This document shows positions 20,117-29,738 of a stretch of 31,242 nucleotides of DNA, in pieces; positions within the stretch are counted from its first letter, which is position 1, and each line of letters opens with the position of its first letter. Source of the DNA: CAZNGF01 sp964572855 (GTDB taxonomy: Bacteria > Bipolaricaulota > Bipolaricaulia > RBG-16-55-9 > JAJCYT01); assembly GCA_964572855.1 (NCBI GenBank), contig CAZNGF010000033.1, positions 1-31,242 of the forward strand. The letters are read 5' to 3'. The notes beneath the pieces are model-generated. The model had not been told where the DNA came from. It did not search any database and was given only the letters and a program-made list of their open reading frames with translations. Made by a program: the position numbers and the translations under genes.

Positions 20117-21964
20117 GTGGCGAGCCCAGGACGTCGCGACCGACGCGAGCGCGCCCTGCGGCGGCAGGTCGCGCGCCTGGACCGCCGCACCGCCGCGCTC
20201 GAGGCTCGCCACGCGCGGCTCGTGCGGGCGCGTCAGGTGGTCGCCGGGGTCGGCGGGTTGGGCGCGCTGGGCGCGGGCTACGTCAACCCGGCAATCGGCT
20301 GGGCCGCGGCGGCGCTCTTTCTGCTCGGGTTCATCGCGCTCGTGCGCGTCCATCGCCGCTTGCACCGCGCGCTACAACGGCATCGGCACCTGCGCGCCCT
20401 CAAGGCCGAACACCTGGACCGCATGGGGCTCGACTGGGACGGGCTGCCACCGGCGTTTGCACCGGACGCCCCGCTGGACGAACACCCGTTCGCCGCCGAC
20501 CTGCACGTGACCGGACCGCGTTCGCTGCACCGGCTGCTCAACACCGCGGTCACCACCGGCGGCGGAAAACGGCTGGCCGATTGGCTCCTGGCCCCCGAGC
20601 CCGACGTGGGAGCCCTGGAGAAGCGGCACGCGCTCGTGCGCGCGCTGCGTCCGCTGGGGAGCTTTCGTGACCGCCTGCGGCTCGAAGCCCGCTTGGCGGC
20701 CGGCGGGCGCCCCGCCCTTTGGAACGGCGCGCGCCTGCTGGCGAGCTTGCGGGGTCCTACCGAAACCAGGGGGCTGGCCGCGCTGCTGGCGCTGCTTCTG
20801 GGGCTGGCGGGCGCCAACGCGGGGCTTTGGGCCTTGCACGCTTTGGGCCTCGTCCCCGGCTACTGGGTCTATTCGCTGTTGGCCTACGTCGCCCTCTACG
20901 GCCTGCAACAGCGCCGCCTGAACCCGCTGCTGCGCGAGGCCTCGGCGCTCGAGCGCGCGCTGGACCCCATCGTGGCGGCGTTTCGCCATCTGGAAACCCG
21001 CCGCTGGCGCGGTCAGCCGGACCTGAGCGCCCTGTGCGCGCCCTTCGTGGAAGCGGGTCAGCGGCCCTCGGCCCAGCTCAAGCGGCTGGCCCGCGTGACG
21101 GGCGCGGTGAGCCTGCGCAACAGCGGCCTGGCCTGGCTGCTGGTCAACCTGGCCGTGCCGTGGGACCTGTTCTTCCTGCGCCGCTTCGAGCGCTGCAAGG
21201 CCGAGTTGGCCGAACATCTACCGGACTGGCTCGACCGCTGGTACGAGCTGGAAGCGCTCGGCTCGCTGGCGCAGTTCGCCTACCTCAACCCGCAGGCCAC
21301 GTTCCCGGTGCTGGAATCGTCGGACGCGGGCGGGGCGCCGTTCCGCGCGCGCGGGCTGGGCCACCCGCTTATCCGGGAGGCGGACAAGGTCCGCAACGAC
21401 GTCGCGCTCCATCATCCGGGCGAGCTCGCGCTCGTGACGGGCTCGAACATGTCGGGCAAGAGCACCTTGCTGCGCGCCGTGGGCGCCAACCTGTGTTTGA
21501 GCGACGCCGGCGCACCGGTCGACGCATACGAACTGCGGGCACGGCCGTGCCGCCTCTTCACCTGCATCCAGGTGAGCGACTCGCTCTCGCACGGCATCTC
21601 GTACTTCTACGCCGAGGTCAAGCGGCTCAAGGCACTGCTGGACGCGCTGGAGCGCGATCATCCCTTTCCGCTCCTCTTCCTGGTGGACGAGATCTTCTGC
21701 GGGACCAACAACCGGGAACGCCTGATAGGCAGCCGCGCCTACCTGCGCGCGCTGGCCGGCCGGCGCGGCGTCGGGCTCATCTCGACGCACGACCTGGAGC
21801 TCGTGTCGCTGGAGGGCGAGCTGTCCGGCCTGAAAAACTACCACTTCCGCGAAACCATCGAGGACGGCCGCATGCGCTTCGACTACCGACTGCGCCCCGG
21901 CCCCTGCCCCACCACCAACGCCCTTGAGATCATGCGGCTGGAGGGGCTGCCGGTAGAAGCTTGA
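20117..21964 (+). CDS. Membrane-associated MutS-family ATPase
   Basis: The 615-aa protein carries the MutS C-terminal ATPase domain (about 400-610) but no mismatch-recognition domain. Walker A is GSNMSGKST (442-450), Walker B is LFLVDEIFCGTNNRER with Asp524-Glu525, followed by GLISTHDLELVSL. The middle (about 135-190 and 270-400) resembles MutS lever/core helices (LHRLLNTAVTTGGGKRLADW). Unusually, there are hydrophobic stretches at about 41-77 and 219-264 long enough for several membrane spans, and a basic coiled N-terminus. Such MutS-like proteins are known as a separate subfamily of unknown function. The start is GTG 20117, 5 bases after trkH, with GAGGAG 11 to 12 bases upstream; starts further in are possible. 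Confidence 0.85.
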   Translation: MASPGRRDRRERALRRQVARLDRRTAALEARHARLVRARQVVAGVGGLGALGAGYVNPAIGWAAAALFLLGFIALVRVHRRLHRALQRHRHLRALKAEHLDRMGLDWDGLPPAFAPDAPLDEHPFAADLHVTGPRSLHRLLNTAVTTGGGKRLADWLLAPEPDVGALEKRHALVRALRPLGSFRDRLRLEARLAAGGRPALWNGARLLASLRGPTETRGLAALLALLLGLAGANAGLWALHALGLVPGYWVYSLLAYVALYGLQQRRLNPLLREASALERALDPIVAAFRHLETRRWRGQPDLSALCAPFVEAGQRPSAQLKRLARVTGAVSLRNSGLAWLLVNLAVPWDLFFLRRFERCKAELAEHLPDWLDRWYELEALGSLAQFAYLNPQATFPVLESSDAGGAPFRARGLGHPLIREADKVRNDVALHHPGELALVTGSNMSGKSTLLRAVGANLCLSDAGAPVDAYELRARPCRLFTCIQVSDSLSHGISYFYAEVKRLKALLDALERDHPFPLLFLVDEIFCGTNNRERLIGSRAYLRALAGRRGVGLISTHDLELVSLEGELSGLKNYHFRETIEDGRMRFDYRLRPGPCPTTNALEIMRLEGLPVEA

Positions 21965-22283
21965 TTGCCGTCGGGCGTGCGTTCCAAAGGCGAACCAACC
22001 AGCGCTGGCCGAGCTCACATCGGCAAGGCACTCCGTGCATTGGCCCTGCTAGCGGGTTTTTGAGGGCGGGGCGGCGGGGGTGTGCCCGCGCGCCGAAGTG
22101 CCTGCGTCGAACCTCCGAACGCTCCGACGCTCCGCCCACCGGGCGGACGGCCCCAGCCCTCATTGACTGCGTTTCCATGCGGCTTTCTACTTACAGGCGA
22201 CGGGGGATTTCGTTTCATGGAACGCTGGTCCGCCGTGCCAACCGGCGCTAGGCTGAGGCCAACACGGATTGCAGAGGAGGCCC
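21965..22283 (+). promoter_or_regulatory. Intergenic region upstream of cutA
   Basis: This 319-base gap holds no credible gene. A possible promoter is TTGACT (22163-22168), 17 bases, TCTACT (22186-22191); a second candidate -10 box is TAGGCT (22249-22254). CCCTGCTAGCGGGTTTTT (22047-22064) ends in a T-run but its stem is poor, so termination of the trk transcript is uncertain. Short direct repeats CGAACGCTCCGACGCTCCG occur near 22117-22135. AGGAGG lies 3 bases before the cutA ATG. Confidence 0.35.
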
Positions 22284-22604
22284 ATGACCGACGTCATCCA
22301 GGTGTTCACGACCGCCGCATCCCAAGAGGACGCCCAGCGCATCGCCGCCGAAGCCGTCGAGGCCCGCGCCGCCGCCTGCGCCCAAGTCTGGGGCCCGATC
22401 ACGAGCACGTTCCACTGGCGGGGGAAGGTCGAGTCGGACGAGGAGTGGCTCTGCGCGCTCAAGAGTCAAGAAAGACTCTACGAAAAGCTGGAAAAGGTGA
22501 TCGTCGAAGCGCACCCATACGACGTGCCCGAGATCCTGGCCGTGCCCGTGACGGCCGGGCACGCGCCCTACTTGGCGTGGCTGCGGGAGGCGCTGTCGGC
22601 CTAA
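22284..22604 (+). CDS. cutA: Divalent-cation tolerance protein CutA
   Basis: The 106-aa protein is a full-length CutA1, a very stable trimer with a ferredoxin-like fold. Motifs: IQVFTTAASQEDAQRIAAEA, AAACAQVWGPITSTFHWRGK (with the conserved Cys32), VESDEEWLCALKSQERLYEK and HPYDVPEILAVPVTAGHAPY, LAWL. It was linked to copper tolerance in E. coli, but its general role is unresolved. AGGAGG stands very close (3 bases) to ATG 22284. The next gene, tex, has its own leaderless promoter directly after the stop. Confidence 0.95.
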   Translation: MTDVIQVFTTAASQEDAQRIAAEAVEARAAACAQVWGPITSTFHWRGKVESDEEWLCALKSQERLYEKLEKVIVEAHPYDVPEILAVPVTAGHAPYLAWLREALSA

Positions 22605-22613
22605 ACGACGGCG

Positions 22614-22642
22614 TTGACCGCCCGCGCGCTTTCTGTCACAAT
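22614..22642 (+). promoter_or_regulatory. Leaderless-type promoter of tex
   Basis: TTGACC (22614-22619), 17 bases, CACAAT (22637-22642), then 6 bases to ATG 22649. This is the strongest example in the window, with good hexamers and ideal spacing. Confidence 0.75.
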
Positions 22643-22648
22643 TGGACC

Positions 22649-24823
<2,175 letters not shown>

Positions 24824-24837
24824 CACGGAGGAACTCG

Positions 24838-25770
24838 ATGAAATACGCATTCTACACCACGGACGTGTTCACGGACCGCATCTTCGGCGGCAACCCGCTG
24901 GCGGTCTTCCCGGAGGCGCAGGGCTTGACGGACGCGCTCATGCAGCAGATCGCCCGCGAGGTCAACTACTCGGAATCCGTGTTCGTCTTCCCGCCGGACG
25001 ATGCGGCGCACACGCGCAGGCTGCGCATCTTCACGCCGGGGGGCGAGCTGCCCTTCGCCGGGCACCCCACGCTGGGCGCGGCGCACGTGCTGGCCGCGGC
25101 GGACGCGGTCCCGTTGACGGGGGACACCACACGAATCGTCTTCGAGGAAGGGGTGGGCCCGGTGGCCGTCACCCTGACCGCCAGGGACGGGGCGCCGGAC
25201 TTCGCCCAGCTCACGGCCGCCCAAGCGCCCGAGTTCGGCCCCGAACCGCCCGGCGTCGAGGCGCTGGCCGCGCTGCTCTCGCTCGACGTGGACGATCTGA
25301 GCTCGGATGAATTCGCGCCGCAGGCCGTGTCGTGCGGCGTCCCGTTCCTGTTCGTGCCGGTGCGCGACCACGAGGCGTTGGGACGAATCGCCCTCCAGCG
25401 CGAGGCGTGGAACCGCACGCTCTCGGGCTTCTGGGCGCCGCACGTCTACGCGCTCGTGCCCGCCGACGGCGACGGGCCGATGCGCGCCCGCATGTTCGCG
25501 CCGGCCATGGACATCGAGGAGGACCCGGCCACCGGCGCGGCCGCCAGCGCGCTGGCGGGGTACCTGGGCAGCCGCGACGGCCGGGCCGACGGCGCGCTGC
25601 GCTGGGTCGTCGAGCAGGGCGTCGAGATGGGCCGACCCAGCCGGCTGCACGTCGAGGCGGACAAGCAGGGCGGCAGGATCGTTGCAGTGCGCGTGGGCGG
25701 GCGCTCGGTGCTGGTGAGCGAGGGAACGATGCGCGTGCCCGGGGAGGAGGCCTCATGGCCGACCGCGTGA
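24838..25770 (+). CDS. PhzF-family isomerase-like protein
   Basis: The 310-aa protein has the two-lobed diaminopimelate-epimerase fold of the PhzF family. The N-terminus YAFYTTDVFTDRIFGGNPLA, the catalytic Glu46 in VNYSESVFVF, the FAGHPTLGAAHVL loop with Gly75-His76, and EEDPATGAAASALAGYLG in the second lobe are all present. PhzF itself isomerises a phenazine precursor; most family members, including those without phenazine genes nearby as here, have unknown substrates. GGAGG lies 6 bases before ATG 24838. Its last 16 bases overlap the start of a decayed dehydrogenase gene. Confidence 0.93.
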   Translation: MKYAFYTTDVFTDRIFGGNPLAVFPEAQGLTDALMQQIAREVNYSESVFVFPPDDAAHTRRLRIFTPGGELPFAGHPTLGAAHVLAAADAVPLTGDTTRIVFEEGVGPVAVTLTARDGAPDFAQLTAAQAPEFGPEPPGVEALAALLSLDVDDLSSDEFAPQAVSCGVPFLFVPVRDHEALGRIALQREAWNRTLSGFWAPHVYALVPADGDGPMRARMFAPAMDIEEDPATGAAASALAGYLGSRDGRADGALRWVVEQGVEMGRPSRLHVEADKQGGRIVAVRVGGRSVLVSEGTMRVPGEEASWPTA

Positions 25771-26257
25771 TGCGGGCCGCCGTCCTGACGGGCCACGGCG
25801 GGTCGGAGCAATTCGTCAATCGCGAGGACGTTCCGATCCCCGAACCCGGCCCCGGCGAGGTGCGCGTGCGCGTCGGCGCCGCCGGGATCAACAACACCGA
25901 CGTCTGGACGCGCGAGGGCGCCTACGGCCGCGAGGACGACCCTTCAGCCACCTCGGGCTGGCGCCGCGGCGGCGGCTCGCATTCCCGCGCATCCAGGGCG
26001 GCGACGTCGCGGGCGCGATCACCGGGCCGCTGGTCCAGCTCGACCTGCACACGCTCTACTTGAAACATTTGGAGCTGATCGGCTCGACCATGGGCACGCG
26101 CAAGGAGTTTGCCGACTTGGTCCGTTACATCGAGGGCGACCGCCTCAAGCCGCTCTTGGCGGGCACGTATCCGCTCTCGAAGATTCGGCGCGCGCAGGAG
26201 GATTTTCTGTCGAAGCAGTTCGTCGGCAAGTTGGTGTTGATTCCCTCAGCAAAATAG
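25755..26257 (+). pseudogene. Decayed zinc-type alcohol dehydrogenase gene
   Basis: From ATG 25755 the frame gives a normal MDR N-terminus: VMRAAVLTGHGGSEQFVNRE, VRVGAAGINNTDVWTREGAY. A 1-base shift in a CGG run near 25965-25976 breaks it. The second frame continues LAFPRIQGGDVAG and then passes directly to AITGPLVQLDLHTLYLKHLE, LIGSTMGTRKEFADLVRYIE and the C-terminus QFVGKLVLIPSAK. In intact relatives about 190-200 residues, including the cofactor site, separate GGDVAG from the GAITGPLV segment. So the gene has lost its middle and is also frameshifted. GCGGGCGCG at the join may be a short homology that promoted the deletion. Its 5' end overlaps the phzF-like gene, showing it was once part of that operon. 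Confidence 0.85.
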
Positions 26258-26279
26258 ACGCTCCCAAAGGAGGACGCAC

Positions 26280-27098
26280 ATGCACGGATGGCGGTTGACG
26301 GCGTCGTTCCAGTATCAAGACCAGGAAGTCCGCTACGGCGTCGCGGGCGACGGCCCGCCGCTGGTGCTGCTGCACGGGACGCCGTTCTCGTCATACGAGT
26401 GGCATCGCCTGATCCCGGTGCTGGCCCGCACGCACCGCGTGTACTACCACGACATGCTGGGTTACGGCCAGTCCGCGATGCACAAGGGGCAAGACGTCTC
26501 CTTGGGCGTTCAGGGGGAGCTGTTGGCCGCACTGCTGGATCATTGGCGGCTGGACGCCCCCGACGTGGTCGCCCACGACTTCGGCGGCACCAACGCGCTG
26601 CGGGCGCACCTGCTTCACGGCCGCGACTACCGCACGCTCACGCTGATCGACGCCGAGGCCCTCTCGCCCTGGGGCACGCCGCTGATGCAACACGTGCGCC
26701 AGCACGAGGCCGCCTTCGCCGGCATGCCGGCCTACATGCACGTGGCCGTGTTGAACGCCTACCTTCGCACCGCCATGCACCGGCCCATCAGCGACGCGGA
26801 ACTACAGCCCTACATGGCCCCCTGGCTAGGCGAGGTGGGCCAAGCCGCCCTCTACCGCCAGATCGCCCAAATGGACATGCGCTTCACCGACGAGATCCAG
26901 GGTCGTTTGGATGAGCTGCGTTGCCCGACCCAGGTGCTCTGGGGTGATGAGGACACTTGGCTTCCCTTGAGCCAGGGGCACGAGCTGGCTGCACGGCTAC
27001 TGGACGCACGTTTCATCACGGTCCCCGGCAGCGGCCACCTCATGCAGGAGGACGCGCCGGAGGCGATCGTGGGGGAAGTCATTGGCTTTCTCCGTTGA
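26280..27098 (+). CDS. Alpha/beta hydrolase with an Asp nucleophile
   Basis: The 272-aa protein is an alpha/beta hydrolase. The oxyanion motif is LLHGTPFSSYEW (His32-Gly33), the nucleophile elbow is VVAHDFGGTNAL with Asp100 instead of Ser, the acid is Asp225 in LWGDEDTWLPL and the base is His253 in VPGSGHLMQED. An Asp nucleophile is typical of haloalkane/haloacetate dehalogenases and epoxide hydrolases, so an esterase is unlikely. The residue after the nucleophile is Phe rather than the Trp of haloalkane dehalogenases, so the choice between these activities stays open. AAAGGAGG precedes ATG 26280 by 6 bases. It follows the decayed dehydrogenase in the same direction. Confidence 0.88.
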   Translation: MHGWRLTASFQYQDQEVRYGVAGDGPPLVLLHGTPFSSYEWHRLIPVLARTHRVYYHDMLGYGQSAMHKGQDVSLGVQGELLAALLDHWRLDAPDVVAHDFGGTNALRAHLLHGRDYRTLTLIDAEALSPWGTPLMQHVRQHEAAFAGMPAYMHVAVLNAYLRTAMHRPISDAELQPYMAPWLGEVGQAALYRQIAQMDMRFTDEIQGRLDELRCPTQVLWGDEDTWLPLSQGHELAARLLDARFITVPGSGHLMQEDAPEAIVGEVIGFLR

Positions 27099-27149
27099 TT
27101 GGCGTAGTCGGTGTGAGTCCCATCGATCCCCCAATCCAAACGCGACGGG

Positions 27150-27178
27150 TTCGCGTAGTACCCAGTGTGCGATACAAT
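27150..27178 (+). promoter_or_regulatory. Leaderless-type promoter of the molybdopterin oxidoreductase
   Basis: TACAAT (27173-27178) lies 6 bases before ATG 27185. The -35 hexamer 17 bases upstream, TTCGCG (27150-27155), is weak. No ribosome-binding site is present. Confidence 0.6.
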
Positions 27179-27184
27179 CAAACC

Positions 27185-28804
27185 ATGGAGCCAAACGAGC
27201 GCATCGAACGGAGTATGGGCTTCTGGCTCGGGACGCTGGCCGGCCTCGTGGCCACGGCGCTGGGCTACCTCGCTTACCGCTGGCTGGGCTGGATGTTCTG
27301 GCCGGACATGGCCTCGCAGTGGGTGTTTTCCTGGGTGCCGGGCTGGATCCAGGCGCCTTTGATCGCAGCGCTGGGGCCGGACGCCAAGATCTTGGGCTTT
27401 TACACGGGGATGGTGGTCCAGATCCTGGCCGGCGGTTTGATCGGGCTGGCCTTCCCGAACCGCTCCGGGCTGGGCAAGGGGATCGGCGTGACGCTGACCG
27501 TGGCGGTGACCGCGGGCGGCTTCCGCCTGCTGGAGCCGGCCGTCCAACTGCCCCAGACGGGATCCTACCTGCTGGGCGCGCTGGAAGCGGGGGTCATCTA
27601 CGGGATCGGCTACGCGCTCCTGGCGCGCTTGCTGGCCGTGCCCGTTGAGCGGCCCGCCGAGGCCGAAGCGCCCGCAACCATCCCGACTTGGACTCGACGC
27701 CGGACGCTCACCGCGCTGGGCGCGGGCGCCGGCACGCTGCTGCTCTGGCCTTGGGTCCGCAGCGACCTGCGCCAGGCCGGCGAGGCACGACTCGCCTCTC
27801 AGGAACCCGTATCCCCCGGCCTGATCGAATCGCTGCGCGCGGGTGATCCCCTCTGGGACGAGCTGCCCGACGTCCCGCCCTGGCTCACGCCCGAACCACA
27901 ATTTTACTACGTCTCGAAAAACGTCCAGCCGCACGAGATCTCGCTGGAGCAGTGGGGGGCGCTGGAGCTGGACGGGCTGGTCGATCAACCCCAGCGCTGG
28001 ACGCTCTCACAACTCCAGGAACTGCCACGGGTGGAGCAGTACAACACGCTGCAGTGCATCGACTTCGACCCCTACAGCGCGCTCACCGACGAGCTGATCA
28101 GCAACGGCCGCTGGACCGGCGTGCGCCTGCGGACGCTGCTGGATCGAGCCCGGATTCAGCCCGAGGCCGTCGACCTCAAGTTCGAGGCCACCGACGGCTA
28201 CAGCGACAGCCTGCCCGTGGAAACGGTCCTGGGCCGCGACGACGTGCTGCTGGTGTGGGCGCTCAACGGGGAGCCGCTGAGCGCCAAGCACGGCTACCCG
28301 TTGCGGCTCATCATTCCGGGGCAGTACGGCTTCAAGAACGTCAAGCACGTGCGCCGGCTCACGGCCGTCAACGAAGATTACGCGGGCTACTGGCAGCAGC
28401 GCGGCTGGGTGGACCACGCCCCCGTGCACACGTTCGCCAAGCTCGAATCGGTCGAGTACAACCAATCGTTTCCCGCCGGGGAGCCGGGCGTGGTGGCCGG
28501 CTGGGCCTACGCCGGGCTGGGCGGGATCAGCCGGGTCGAGCTCAGCACGGACGACGGTTCGAGCTGGCAGGAGGCGTCCGTCGAAGCCGCGCGCGCCACC
28601 GGCACCTGGGTGCGCTGGGCCTTCCTCTGGGAGCCCGACGGGCCGGGTCGCCACGCGCTGCTCGCGCGCGCCACCGACCGAGAGGGCAACCCGCAGGTCG
28701 CCAAGCAGACCGGCGCCTTTCCCGACGGCTTCACGGGCTACCATCGCGTGCTGGTGGACGTGGTCGAGAGGCAGCCGGAGGGGTCGGACAAGGCGCAGTC
28801 TTGA
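27185..28804 (+). CDS. Sulfite oxidase-family molybdopterin oxidoreductase with N-terminal membrane domain
   Basis: This 539-aa protein joins a membrane part to a molybdenum enzyme. Residues 12-150 hold four or five hydrophobic segments (FWLGTLAGLVATALGYLAY, GMVVQILAGGLIGLAF, YLLGALEAGVIYGIGYALLA). At 169-190 a twin-arginine-like stretch TWTRRRTLTALGAGAGTLLL follows, then the oxidoreductase domain (about 235-410) with the molybdenum-ligand candidate Cys291 in YNTLQCIDFDPYS and HGYPLRLIIPGQYGFKNVKH, and a C-terminal Ig-like domain (about 435-525, RVELSTDDGSSWQEA). The substrate is unknown; sulfite is only one option. The neighbouring dihaem cytochrome c is a likely electron partner. The start is fixed by TACAAT 6 bases upstream; longer in-frame starts lie in non-homologous sequence. 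Confidence 0.9.
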   Translation: MEPNERIERSMGFWLGTLAGLVATALGYLAYRWLGWMFWPDMASQWVFSWVPGWIQAPLIAALGPDAKILGFYTGMVVQILAGGLIGLAFPNRSGLGKGIGVTLTVAVTAGGFRLLEPAVQLPQTGSYLLGALEAGVIYGIGYALLARLLAVPVERPAEAEAPATIPTWTRRRTLTALGAGAGTLLLWPWVRSDLRQAGEARLASQEPVSPGLIESLRAGDPLWDELPDVPPWLTPEPQFYYVSKNVQPHEISLEQWGALELDGLVDQPQRWTLSQLQELPRVEQYNTLQCIDFDPYSALTDELISNGRWTGVRLRTLLDRARIQPEAVDLKFEATDGYSDSLPVETVLGRDDVLLVWALNGEPLSAKHGYPLRLIIPGQYGFKNVKHVRRLTAVNEDYAGYWQQRGWVDHAPVHTFAKLESVEYNQSFPAGEPGVVAGWAYAGLGGISRVELSTDDGSSWQEASVEAARATGTWVRWAFLWEPDGPGRHALLARATDREGNPQVAKQTGAFPDGFTGYHRVLVDVVERQPEGSDKAQS

Positions 28805-28842
28805 TTCGCCCTGGCCGTCAGGCATCACGCTGCGTTTCTGCC

Positions 28843-28862
28843 AGAGGAGCCTCCCCTTTTTT
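28843..28862 (+). terminator. Possible weak terminator after the oxidoreductase gene
   Basis: GAGGAGCCTCCCC is followed by six T (28857-28862). The stem (GAGG/CCTC or GGAG/CTCC) is very short, so this is tentative. A new promoter starts 7 bases later, which makes termination here reasonable. Confidence 0.25.
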
Positions 28863-28868
28863 CACCGT

Positions 28869-28897
28869 TTGCAATAATCAAACCTCAGGGCTACACT
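28869..28897 (+). promoter_or_regulatory. Promoter before the cytochrome c gene
   Basis: TTGCAA (28869-28874), 17 bases, TACACT (28892-28897). Six bases further is an ATG (28904) that opens a 22-codon frame; the cytochrome ATG is 92 bases downstream of the -10 box. Confidence 0.7.
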
Positions 28898-28903
28898 GTG
28901 CGC

Positions 28904-28972
28904 ATGCGAGGGGAAGTCGTTAAGCCTGACTGGAAGCGAAAAACCGACCCCCTCCATACCCATTCAACCTAA
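28904..28972 (+). CDS. Possible 22-aa leaderless leader peptide
   Basis: The ATG lies exactly 6 bases after TACACT, the same spacing as the leaderless genes of this window, and opens a frame of 22 codons ending in TAA (28970-28972). The peptide starts MRGEVVKPDWKRKTDP and ends in a HTHST tail; it is basic and hydrophilic, with no signal or membrane segment. It stops 17 bases before the cytochrome c start, at the edge of the GGAGAGGG ribosome-binding site, so its translation could influence cytochrome translation. Without comparative data it may be only an untranslated leader containing a chance ATG. Confidence 0.4.
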   Translation: MRGEVVKPDWKRKTDPLHTHST

Positions 28973-28989
28973 CGAGCGGAGAGGGTTTT

Positions 28990-29727
28990 ATGCGCAAGAA
29001 CCTGTGGGGCAACGTGTTGCTGGCCATCGCGTTTCTGTGGACGTTGTGGTTCGTCGGCGGGCAAGTGAGCGCGCTTGTGGGCGGGTTCACGCACGCGCTC
29101 GAGCCGGAGCACCCGCCGGGGGTCGAGGTCTATGAGGGAATGGCGCCGGTCGAGATCGGCCGCATGCTGTTCGACACGCAAGGGTGCCAGTCCTGCCACA
29201 TCCTGGGCCTGGTGGGCGGTCCGATCGGCCCGTCCCTGAGCAACGTGAGCATGCGTCGCTCCGAGCAATGGCTCAAAGACCACTTTTTGAACACCGAAGC
29301 CGTCGTGCCCGGCAACGACATGCCCTCCTACGATTTTCTCAGCGAGACCGAGATCGACGGGCTGGTGGCCTACATGAAGTCGCTGGACGGCAGCCGACAG
29401 GGCCCCGAAACGCAAGGCCCTGTCAACCTGGACCCGCCGGAGCGCTTCACGCAGGCCCAGATCGAGCGCGGGGAGGCAGTGTACGCCGCGCAAGGGTGCT
29501 CGGCCTGCCACGTGATCGGGGACGAGGGCGGGAACATCGGACCCAACCTCACGCACGAGGGCCTGCGCAAACGCACGGACGATTGGCAGAAACAACACCT
29601 CAAAGACCCGGTCAGCGTCTACGTCTACGGCCCGACCGAGGGCATCAGCTGGCCCATGCCGTCGTTTGCGAGCCTGAGCGACGACGACCTGGACGCGCTG
29701 GTGGCCTACCTGCAAAGCCTGCGCTAA
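28990..29727 (+). CDS. Membrane-anchored dihaem cytochrome c
   Basis: The 245-aa protein has an N-terminal signal anchor (about 8-31) and two class I cytochrome c domains. Haem sites are Cys66-x2-Cys69-His70 (GCQSCHILG) and Cys170-x2-Cys173-His174 (GCSACHVIG). Likely sixth ligands are Met111 in GNDMPSYDFLSE and Met223 in WPMPSFASLSDDD. The domains are similar to each other (SETEIDGLVAYMKSL versus SDDDLDALVAYLQSL), suggesting internal duplication. The pattern recalls the CcoO/cytochrome c fused-subunit type. It probably passes electrons from the neighbouring molybdopterin enzyme to a terminal oxidase, outside the membrane. GGAGAGGG lies 4 bases before ATG 28990. Confidence 0.93.
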   Translation: MRKNLWGNVLLAIAFLWTLWFVGGQVSALVGGFTHALEPEHPPGVEVYEGMAPVEIGRMLFDTQGCQSCHILGLVGGPIGPSLSNVSMRRSEQWLKDHFLNTEAVVPGNDMPSYDFLSETEIDGLVAYMKSLDGSRQGPETQGPVNLDPPERFTQAQIERGEAVYAAQGCSACHVIGDEGGNIGPNLTHEGLRKRTDDWQKQHLKDPVSVYVYGPTEGISWPMPSFASLSDDDLDALVAYLQSLR

Positions 29728-29738
29728 GCGAGGATTTC

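Noticed and set aside
21961..22251. Small plus-strand gene between the MutS-like gene and cutA
   Set aside because: Arg-rich, low-complexity translation, no ribosome-binding site and no recognisable motif.
22082..22648. N-terminal extension of Tex from an upstream ATG in the same frame
   Set aside because: The extension crosses the cutA gene and has no family similarity; the leaderless promoter and the conserved N-terminus place the start at 22649.
24838..25770. Phenazine biosynthesis locus
   Set aside because: Only the PhzF-like gene is present; none of the other phz genes is nearby, and most PhzF-family proteins are not phenazine enzymes.
29184..29738. N-terminal extension of the aspartase/fumarase
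   Set aside because: The extension lies in another frame of the cytochrome c gene and is Arg/Pro/Gly-rich antiframe sequence; a ribosome-binding site marks ATG 29739.
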